Shown here: one piece after another, positions 1 through 5,569 of the stretch | Layout of the letters: every line of letters begins with the position of its first letter | Position numbering within the stretch: position 1 is the stretch's first letter | The notes under the pieces: generated by a model | The model's input: the letters and a program-made list of their open reading frames with translations, nothing else | Told to the model about the DNA's origin: nothing | The model's database searches: none | Position numbers and translations under genes: made by a program | Assembly (NCBI GenBank): GCA_028277325.1 | Contig: JANQGL010000370.1 | Location: 1-5,569, forward strand | Reading direction: 5' to 3' | DNA length: 5,569 nucleotides | From: Magnetospira sp. | Lineage (GTDB): Bacteria; Pseudomonadota; Alphaproteobacteria; Rhodospirillales; Magnetospiraceae

Positions 1-2623
1 TCTCCTGTTCGGCGCGGTCGCGGCGCACCGCCGCCGGCGCCTCCTCGCGGACCGACACTTCGCGAACCTTGCCGCGCTCGATCACGAAGGTCTGATCGAA
101 CGGCTGGTCGTCGTTGGCCGGCGGCTCCTCGCCGTCGCCCACCCAGAGAAGGCCGCGGCCCCCCTGGGCCTGGCGGATATGCCGCAGGATGGTCGTCTCG
201 GTGGCCGGATCGACGCCGCTCAGCGCCTTGTTGGCGACCAGGAGCCGGGGCCGTTTCATCAGGGCCCGGGCCAGGGTCAGCTTGCAGCGCTGCGCCACGG
301 TCAGGCGCTTGCCACCGATTCCGATGTCGAATCCCAGGCCGACCCCGACGATGGCCGCGCGCAGACCCATTTCCTCCACCACCTCGGCCAGCAGTTGCGC
401 CGCCCGGGTCGCGGCGTCGGCGCGGTCCATCATCACCTTGCCGAACAGGATGTTGTCCTGGATCGTGCTGGCCGCGTTCACGCGCTCCACGTCGAAGAAG
501 TCGATCTTGTCCCTGAACTCCTCGGGCAGGTGGCGGGCGAACAGGCGCCGCGCCTCGAGGACCCGCGCGCAGAGCGCATCGCTCATTTCGAACAGATTGT
601 GGCGCGAAACCACCACCTGCAGCGTCAACTCGATGAGGCTGGTCAGATCGGCCTCCGACAGGCTCCTGACGCCCTGTCCGGAGACCCGGGTCAGGATGCG
701 CTGATACTCCGGTATCTGTTCGTGGTGGAAGAAGGCGAACCGTTCGAAGAATTCGTGACCGGGCGGCAGGTCGGAGAACAGCTCGACCATGGCGCTGGCC
801 ACCACCCGTCCCTTCTCGGCGAAGTCCTCCAGCAGGTCGGCGCGCCCGAGCACGTAGTGCAGGTAGCTGTTGCGGCTCAGGCCGTCGGCCGCGAAGGTCT
901 CGTCGACCGGGGTCCCCCACAGCACGTTCTCGGCCACCGTGGCGCTGTAGATGTAGCGGCTCGGATCGAACATCTCGACCACGTCCTGCAGGTCGCGCGC
1001 CGCCAGCAGGTCGCGCACCCGGGCCCGCGCGGCGACGATTTTCACGGCCATCTCCGGCCGGTCCGACACGTCGATCACGCTGCGCAGGCCGATCTCGAAC
1101 ACGTCGTCCTCGATTTCGGTCAGCCGCAGCACCTCGCCGACCGCCGCCAGCGGGTCGCCGATGTCGGCCGGAATCCATTCGTCGTCCACCAGGAAACCGG
1201 AATTGCCGCTGGCCAGCGATTCGGCGAGACGCTCGTCCCGCCGCGGCACCGCCGGGTTCTCGGCCACCGGCCGCTGCTTCATGCCGTACAGCAGGTTGTC
1301 GAGAATGGTGCCGCTGCGCAGGGCGGATTCCTGATCGACGTAAGTGATCTCGCGGGTCAAGTGACTGCGCGGCAGGTCGGAGACGTCGACGCCGTTCACC
1401 GTCACCGTGCCGCTGGTCGGCGCGGTCTGTCCGGACAACAGGCGCGCCAGGTCCGATCGGCCGCTGCCGGCGTCGCCGAGCAGCGCCACATGGCTTTCGA
1501 CCGGGAACGCCAGGGTCGCCCCGTTGACCCGCCGGTCGCCGCCGTCGTCTTCCAGCACCAGGTTGGCCCCCTGAAGGCGGCCGCCGAGCGGCGGCGTCCC
1601 GGCCGCGCCGTCGACCGCGATCAGGCGCTCGTCCAGCATGTCGGCCGGCGCGAACTGCTCGACCAGCTGATCGTACTTGATCCGCGAATCCTCCATCCGC
1701 TGATAGAAGGTCAGCAGTTCCTTCCACGGCGCCGACAGGTCCTTGTAGGCGGCCAGCACCGCGACCAGGGCGCCGAACGACAGGTCGCCCTGGATGACCA
1801 GATAGCCGCCGATGGAGAAGAACAGGAACGGCGTGAGCTGCGCCAGGAAGTTGTTCAGGAACTTGATGAAGAACTTCTTTTTGTAGATCCGGTAGCGGAT
1901 CTCGAAAATCGCCCCCAGGCGATCGCTGAAGTCGGCCAGTTCGTATTGATAGGTGGCGTTGGCGTGCACGTCCTGGATGCCCGACACCGTTTCGCTCAGC
2001 CGTTCGGACAGCTTGCGCACGGTGCGCACCCGCTGCTTGCCGAGCAGGTTCACCTGTCGCTGCAGCTTCGGGATCACATAGGCCTGCACCGGATAGAGCG
2101 AGATGGCGGCCAGCCCGAGCACCGGGTCCTGGACCATGATGAAGGCGAGGATGGTGATCAGGGTGCCGCCCTGGAACGCCGGCAGCGACAGCGCCTCGCC
2201 GAAAAACCCGCCCAGCGGCTCGGTCTCGGTGGTGACCATCGCCACCACCTCGCCCTGCGAGAGGTTCCGGAAGTGGGTTTGCGGAAAGCGCAGGGTCCGC
2301 TCGATGAGCTGGAACCGCAGGCGCCGCAGCATGCGTTCCGCGAGAATCCCCCGGAAGACGTTGATGAAGTACTTGAACCCGCCGTTGATGAAGACCAGCG
2401 ACAGGAAGATGCCGCACAGCAGCATCAGGTAGGGGATCTGGTCGAACGCGATCCCGAGCAGGGATTGCGGGAACTCGGTGCCGCCGATCGCGTCGTTGAT
2501 GATGGTCTTCGGCAGGTCGAGGGAATAGTAGAGGAACGGGAAGGAAAGGCCGGTCAGGATCAGCAGCAGGATCTGGTCACGCTTGCTGTACCGCCATATG
2601 AACCGGAAGACACTGGATTCCAT
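1..2623 (-). CDS. ABC exporter-type protein: membrane domain fused to an enlarged, degenerate nucleotide-binding domain; 3' end outside window
   Basis: The frame is open from ATG 2623-2621 to the left edge, giving 874 residues with no stop. The ATG is chosen because GGGAG lies 7 nt upstream; an in-frame GTG directly before it would leave only 4 nt. Residues 1-310 form an exporter-type membrane domain with about six hydrophobic segments (roughly 17-36, 63-80, 147-164, 166-186, 259-277, 281-304) and charged cytoplasmic loops. The nucleotide-binding domain starts near 349. Walker A is GDAGSGRS (383-390), with Arg for Lys. The Q-loop Gln is 431. The signature is LTVAQ (774-778) and is followed by a normal helix ending LARAL. 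Walker B reads LLVANK (794-799) instead of LLLLDE. The D-loop SGVD (802-805) is kept. The H-loop His is replaced around Asp830 (WVGDG), and no A-loop aromatic is visible. It resembles an alphaproteobacterial ABC family that I recall but cannot verify. The substrate is unknown. ATP hydrolysis may be weak or absent. A sensor or structural role is possible, but that is inference. Confidence 0.9.
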   Translation of the reverse strand, partial: MESSVFRFIWRYSKRDQILLLILTGLSFPFLYYSLDLPKTIINDAIGGTEFPQSLLGIAFDQIPYLMLLCGIFLSLVFINGGFKYFINVFRGILAERMLRRLRFQLIERTLRFPQTHFRNLSQGEVVAMVTTETEPLGGFFGEALSLPAFQGGTLITILAFIMVQDPVLGLAAISLYPVQAYVIPKLQRQVNLLGKQRVRTVRKLSERLSETVSGIQDVHANATYQYELADFSDRLGAIFEIRYRIYKKKFFIKFLNNFLAQLTPFLFFSIGGYLVIQGDLSFGALVAVLAAYKDLSAPWKELLTFYQRMEDSRIKYDQLVEQFAPADMLDERLIAVDGAAGTPPLGGRLQGANLVLEDDGGDRRVNGATLAFPVESHVALLGDAGSGRSDLARLLSGQTAPTSGTVTVNGVDVSDLPRSHLTREITYVDQESALRSGTILDNLLYGMKQRPVAENPAVPRRDERLAESLASGNSGFLVDDEWIPADIGDPLAAVGEVLRLTEIEDDVFEIGLRSVIDVSDRPEMAVKIVAARARVRDLLAARDLQDVVEMFDPSRYIYSATVAENVLWGTPVDETFAADGLSRNSYLHYVLGRADLLEDFAEKGRVVASAMVELFSDLPPGHEFFERFAFFHHEQIPEYQRILTRVSGQGVRSLSEADLTSLIELTLQVVVSRHNLFEMSDALCARVLEARRLFARHLPEEFRDKIDFFDVERVNAASTIQDNILFGKVMMDRADAATRAAQLLAEVVEEMGLRAAIVGVGLGFDIGIGGKRLTVAQRCKLTLARALMKRPRLLVANKALSGVDPATETTILRHIRQAQGGRGLLWVGDGEEPPANDDQPFDQTFVIERGKVREVSVREEAPAAVRRDRAEQE
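314..1282 (-). other. Insertion of about 280 residues within the nucleotide-binding domain, carrying two extra Q-loop-following motifs
   Basis: In typical ABC ATPases about 55-60 residues separate the Q-loop Gln from the signature. Here Gln431 and the signature Leu774 are 343 residues apart. Three related motifs occur: SGTILDNLLYG (residues 437-447, at 1315-1283, the normal site), SATVAENVLWG (560-570, ending at 914) and ASTIQDNILFG (718-728, ending at 440). The second and third also share an upstream FDxxR (positions 552-556 and 710-714), so they look like copies of one another 158 residues apart. Between them lies a soluble, mostly helical-looking stretch rich in Glu, Leu and Phe. I do not recognise it as a named domain. 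The motifs are read directly from the translation; duplication as their origin is inference. Confidence 0.75.
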
Positions 2624-2630
2624 CACACCG

Positions 2631-2635
2631 CTCCC
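2631..2635 (-). promoter_or_regulatory. Ribosome binding site of the ABC gene
   Basis: GGGAG on the minus strand sits 7 nt before ATG 2623-2621. It favours that ATG over the adjoining in-frame GTG at 2626-2624. Confidence 0.6.
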
Positions 2636-2680
2636 GCCGCGTCGGCCGCTCAACCGCCCGGTGCGCTGCGCGAACTTCGC

Positions 2681-2708
2681 ATTATAGGCAACGGCGGGGG
2701 CGTGGCAA
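2681..2708 (-). promoter_or_regulatory. Sigma70-type promoter for the ABC gene
   Basis: On the minus strand, TTGCCA (2708-2703) is followed after 16 nt by a perfect TATAAT (2686-2681). This fits a housekeeping-sigma promoter and stands out in a region that is otherwise nearly all G and C. Transcription would start near 2674, giving a leader of about 50 nt before the ATG at 2623. It lies in the gap downstream of nrdJ and suggests that the ABC gene is transcribed independently, at least in part. Confidence 0.7.
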
Positions 2709-2712
2709 CGGC
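2687..2712 (-). repeat. 9-bp direct repeat GCCGTTGCC overlapping the promoter
   Basis: GCCGTTGCC occurs exactly twice on the minus strand, at 2712-2704 and 2695-2687, with starts 17 bp apart. The first copy overlaps the -35 element and the second abuts the TATAAT. A partial dyad also spans the site: GCATAGGC upstream against GCCTATAATGC downstream. This could be an operator for a regulator binding one face of the promoter, or chance in GC-rich DNA. No regulator gene is visible. Confidence 0.4.
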
Positions 2713-2738
2713 CTATGCGAGCGGTCGGCGGCCGGGTG

Positions 2739-2769
2739 CGCCGTGCCGGCCGTCGCGACCGGCACGGCG
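2739..2769 (-). terminator. GC-rich hairpin just after nrdJ, possible terminator or mRNA 3'-end stabiliser
   Basis: An 11-bp perfect inverted repeat (CGCCGTGCCGG at 2739-2749, CCGGCACGGCG at 2759-2769) with a 9-nt loop begins 10 nt past the nrdJ TGA. On the minus strand the next bases are CACCCGGCC, with no run of T, so it is not a classical Rho-independent terminator. It could pause polymerase, protect the nrdJ mRNA end or act together with Rho. Confidence 0.45.
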
Positions 2770-2779
2770 GCGGGGCGCA

Positions 2780-5569
2780 TCACGAGCAGCCGGAGGTCGC
2801 GCCGCAGGTCATGCACTTCATGCAGGTACCGTTTCTGACCAGGGTGAAATTGCCGCAGTTCTCGCAGGCGTCGCCCTCGTAGCCCTTCATCCGCGCCTCG
2901 CGCACCCGGTCGCCGTTGGAGTCGGCGCCCAGGCTGCCGCCGTGCATGGCGATCACCCCGGCTCCGCCGGCCACCACCTGAACGCCCGCCGAGTCCGCCT
3001 CGGCCCGCGCCTCGACCGGGCGCCGGCCCTTGTCGCCATCGACCACGAACAGGTTCGTGCGCATGAAGCCGTTGCTGGCCAGGCGGGTCACCTCGCGCAT
3101 CGGGTCGACCGTTTCGCCGCCCTCCGGCAGGGTGCCCTCGGCCTTGTCGCCGCGCCCCAGGGTGTCCGGCCGCAGGTCGGCCGGTTCCACATGCGCCAGA
3201 TCGTGCCGCCCGAGGTAGGCGATGGCCAGTTCACGGAACAGGTAGTCGATCAGCGAGGTGGACATCTTGATGGCGTCGTTGCCCTCGACGATTCCCGACG
3301 GCTCGAAGCGGGTGAAGGTGAACGCCTCCACGAACTCCTCCAGCGGCACCCCGTACTGGAGGCCGATCGAGATGGCGATCGCGAAGTTGTTCATCATGCT
3401 GCGGAAGGCGGCGCCCTCCTTGTGCATGTCGACGAAAATCTCGCCCAGGGTGCCGTCCTCGTACTCGCCGGTCCTGAGGTAGACCTTGTGGCCGCCGACG
3501 ATGGCCTTCTGGGTGTAGCCCTTGCGGCGCGTCGGCAGCGACCGCCGGGTGGCGGCGATCCGCCGCTCGACGAGCTTGCTGACCACCTTCTGGACCCGCG
3601 CCGCCGGCGCCGCCTCCTCGACCACCTCGTCCAGGTCCTCCTCGTCGAGCACGCCGGCCTGCAGGGGCTGCGACAGCTTGGAGCCGTCCCGGTACAGGGC
3701 GTTGGCCTTCAGGCCGAGCCGCCATGACAGCAGGTAGGCCCGCGTGCAATCGTCGACGGTCGCCGAATTGGGCATGTTGACGGTCTTCGAGATCGCCCCG
3801 GAAACGAACGGCTGCGCGGCCGCCATCATCCGGATATGGCTTTCCACCGACAGGCTGCGGGTGCCGGTGCGGCCGCAGGGGGAGGCGCAGTCGAACACCG
3901 GCAGGTGCTCGGCCTTCAGGTGCGGCGCGCCTTCCACGGTCATCGCCCCGCAGACATAGACGTTGGCCGCCGCCACGTCGTCGGCCGAAAGCCCGATCCG
4001 CTCCATCATGTCGAACGCCGGATCGTCCAGCTCCTCGGGCGTCATGCCCAGGGTCTCGGTGCAGAACGCCTCGCCCAGGGTCCATTTGTTGAACACGAAC
4101 CGGATGTCGAAGGCATCCTTGAGGGCGGCCTCCAGACGGGCCAGCGCGTCCTCGGTGAAGCCTTTTTCGCGCAACACCCCGTGACCGATGCCCGGCGCCC
4201 CCTTCAGGGTGCCGTGGCCGACCGCGTAGCGGACGATGTCGTCGATCTGCGCCTGGTCGTAGCCCAGATGGGCGAGCGCCTGCGGCACCAGCCGGTTGAT
4301 GATCCGGAAATAGCCGCCGCCGGCCAGGGTCTTGAACTTGACCAGCGCGTAATCGGGCTCGATGCCGGTGGTGTCGCAGTCCATGACCAGGCCGATGGTG
4401 CCGGTCGGGGCGACCACCGACACCTGGGCGTTGCGGAAACCGTGCGCCTCGCCCAGGTCATGGGCCCGGTCCCAGTTCCGCTGCGCCGTCGCGACGAGGT
4501 CGGCGTCCGGGCAGTTCTTGGCGTCCAGCGGGACCGGAATCACCGACAGACGCTCGAAGCCGTCGTGGATCGAGTGGGCGGCCCGGCGATGATTGCGGAT
4601 CACCCGCAGCATCGCCTCGCGGTTGACCGCGTATCCCGGGAAGGCCCCCATCTCCTCGGCCATCTCGGCCGAGGTGGCGTAGGCGGCACCGGTCATCAGG
4701 GCGCTGATGCCGCCGCACAGGGCGCGTCCCTCCACCGAGTCGTAGGACAGGCCGCGCGACATCAGCAGGCCGCCCAGGTTGGCGAACCCCAGGCCGAGGG
4801 TGCGGAAGGCATAGGACCGTTCGGCGATCTCGGGCGACGGGAACTGCGCCATCAGGACCGAGATTTCCAGGGTCACCGTCCACAGCCGCACCGCGTGGGC
4901 GAAGGCCTCCGAATCGAACCCGCCCTCGGCGGTGCGGAAGGCCATCAGGTTGAGCGACGCCAGGTTGCACGCCGTGTCGTCCAGGAACATGTACTCCGAG
5001 CACGGGTTGGAGGCGTTGATGCGCCCCGACTCCGGGCAGGTGTGCCAGTCGTTGATGGTGGTGTCGAACTGCAGCCCGGGATCGGCGCAGGCCCAGGCCG
5101 CCTCGCCGATGTGCCGCCACAGATCGCGCGCCCTGACGGTTTTCGCCACCTTGCCGTCGGTGCGGCGGAACAGGTCCCAGTCGCCGTCCTCCAGCACCTG
5201 TTGCAGGAACGCGTCGGTGAGCCGCACGGTGTTGTTGGAGTTCTGCCCCGACACCGTGGCATAGGCCTCCGAGTCCCACTCGGTGTCGAACACCGGGAAC
5301 GCGATCTCGGTGAAGCCCTGACGGGCGAACTGGATCGCCCGCTGGATGTAGCTCTCCGGAATGCAGGCCTTGCGGGCCCCCGCCACGGCCCGCTTGAGGG
5401 CCTTGTTGCGGCGCGGATCGTGGCGCTCGGACTCGGGGACCCCGGCCGCCTCGCCCTCCGGGTCGCAGGCCCGGATCACCCGGTTCAGGTGGTCGCTGGC
5501 GAGCCGCGACCCGGCGACCAGGGCGGCCACCTTCTGCTCCTCGCGCACCTTCCAGTCGATGAACTTCTC
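2780..5569 (-). CDS. nrdJ: Vitamin B12-dependent (class II) ribonucleotide reductase, C-terminal 929 residues, 5' end outside window
   Basis: NrdJ reduces ribonucleotides to deoxyribonucleotides in the cytoplasm, using adenosylcobalamin to make a thiyl radical and needing no oxygen. The frame is open to the right edge (first visible residues EKFIDWK), so the start is missing. A GTG at 5548 lies inside conserved protein and is not the start. Family members of this type run to roughly 1,200 residues, so about a quarter is unseen, including the other half of the active-site cysteine pair. Visible landmarks: the radical loop NPCSE at 5008-4994 with the thiyl Cys at 5002-5000; the disulfide-partner Cys in DTACNLASLN at 4969-4967; the phosphate-binding loop PTGTI at 4408-4394; the conserved QPFVSGAISKTVNMP stretch near 3811-3767; a TSCPD-type domain about 3530-3180; and a C-terminal zinc-ribbon-like cluster (CxxC, then CxxCxxC, ending GCS) at 2866-2783. 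The stop is TGA. An acidic, Ala-rich linker lies around 3630-3580. No frameshift or missing key residue is seen. Motif assignments rest on known class II enzymes. Confidence 0.96.
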   Translation of the reverse strand, partial: EKFIDWKVREEQKVAALVAGSRLASDHLNRVIRACDPEGEAAGVPESERHDPRRNKALKRAVAGARKACIPESYIQRAIQFARQGFTEIAFPVFDTEWDSEAYATVSGQNSNNTVRLTDAFLQQVLEDGDWDLFRRTDGKVAKTVRARDLWRHIGEAAWACADPGLQFDTTINDWHTCPESGRINASNPCSEYMFLDDTACNLASLNLMAFRTAEGGFDSEAFAHAVRLWTVTLEISVLMAQFPSPEIAERSYAFRTLGLGFANLGGLLMSRGLSYDSVEGRALCGGISALMTGAAYATSAEMAEEMGAFPGYAVNREAMLRVIRNHRRAAHSIHDGFERLSVIPVPLDAKNCPDADLVATAQRNWDRAHDLGEAHGFRNAQVSVVAPTGTIGLVMDCDTTGIEPDYALVKFKTLAGGGYFRIINRLVPQALAHLGYDQAQIDDIVRYAVGHGTLKGAPGIGHGVLREKGFTEDALARLEAALKDAFDIRFVFNKWTLGEAFCTETLGMTPEELDDPAFDMMERIGLSADDVAAANVYVCGAMTVEGAPHLKAEHLPVFDCASPCGRTGTRSLSVESHIRMMAAAQPFVSGAISKTVNMPNSATVDDCTRAYLLSWRLGLKANALYRDGSKLSQPLQAGVLDEEDLDEVVEEAAPAARVQKVVSKLVERRIAATRRSLPTRRKGYTQKAIVGGHKVYLRTGEYEDGTLGEIFVDMHKEGAAFRSMMNNFAIAISIGLQYGVPLEEFVEAFTFTRFEPSGIVEGNDAIKMSTSLIDYLFRELAIAYLGRHDLAHVEPADLRPDTLGRGDKAEGTLPEGGETVDPMREVTRLASNGFMRTNLFVVDGDKGRRPVEARAEADSAGVQVVAGGAGVIAMHGGSLGADSNGDRVREARMKGYEGDACENCGNFTLVRNGTCMKCMTCGATSGCS

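Noticed and set aside
1885..1902. 7-bp inverted repeat AGATCCG / CGGATCT
   Set aside because: It lies inside the ABC membrane domain, encoding EIRYRIY. It is short and is explained by repeated Ile-Arg and Arg-Ile codons.
2624..2779. A possible small gene or riboswitch in the intergenic gap, including a cobalamin riboswitch linked to nrdJ
   Set aside because: The gap is downstream of nrdJ and only 156 bp. It is accounted for by the hairpin, promoter and leader, and I see no B12-box-like element or small frame with an RBS. A cobalamin riboswitch, if any, would lie beyond the right edge.
179..3727. A 1,182-codon open frame on the plus strand running across both genes and the gap
   Set aside because: It lies in exact codon register opposite both minus-strand genes. 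Stops there would need sense codons TTA, CTA or TCA, which are rare in GC-rich genomes, so a long open antisense frame is expected. Its translation is low-complexity, rich in Arg, His, Gln and Ala, shows no recognisable domain, and conflicts with two well-supported genes.
4654..4674. 8-bp inverted repeat CCTCGGCC / GGCCGAGG with a 5-nt loop
   Set aside because: It lies inside nrdJ and arises from codons for a local AEMAEEM repeat. There is no T-run and no sign of a regulatory role.
3231..5279. Additional open frames on the minus strand within nrdJ (for example 4085-3231 and 5279-4458)
   Set aside because: They are out-of-frame shadows of nrdJ, with Arg/Pro/Gly-rich translations typical of GC-rich coding DNA. 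The nrdJ frame carries all the conserved motifs.
5546..5548. GTG as a possible nrdJ start
   Set aside because: The frame is open upstream to the window edge and reads EKFIDWK, continuous with conserved reductase sequence. The radical-site half of the enzyme would also be incomplete if translation began here.

Overview
The window is GC-rich and reads as chromosomal DNA of a high-GC proteobacterium. The class II ribonucleotide reductase looks alphaproteobacterial in style, possibly Rhodospirillales-like, but this placement comes from recalled family resemblance and not from a search. Two large protein genes, both on the minus strand, fill almost the whole window. Each is cut by a window edge.

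Layout, in the direction of transcription (right to left): positions 5569-2780 hold the last 929 codons of nrdJ, the adenosylcobalamin-dependent ribonucleotide reductase. Its N-terminus lies beyond the right edge. A 156-bp gap (2779-2624) follows. It contains a strong GC-rich hairpin just after the nrdJ stop, a consensus-like sigma70-type promoter with a perfect TATAAT, a 9-bp direct repeat overlapping that promoter, and a ribosome binding site. Positions 2623-1 hold the first 874 codons of a large ABC exporter-type protein (membrane domain fused to nucleotide-binding domain), whose C-terminus lies beyond the left edge.

NrdJ looks intact and catalytically normal over the visible part: radical-cysteine loop, PTGTI loop and C-terminal cysteine cluster are all present. 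The ABC protein is the unusual element. Its nucleotide-binding domain is about twice normal size because roughly 280 extra residues lie between the Q-loop and the signature. The segment that normally follows the Q-loop appears three times in divergent form. Almost every ATP-handling motif is altered: Walker A Lys to Arg, signature LTVAQ, Walker B Asp-Glu to Asn-Lys, and no H-loop His.

Nothing ties the two genes functionally. They share strand and orientation, but the ABC gene appears to have its own promoter. I see no RNA genes, mobile elements or CRISPR arrays.
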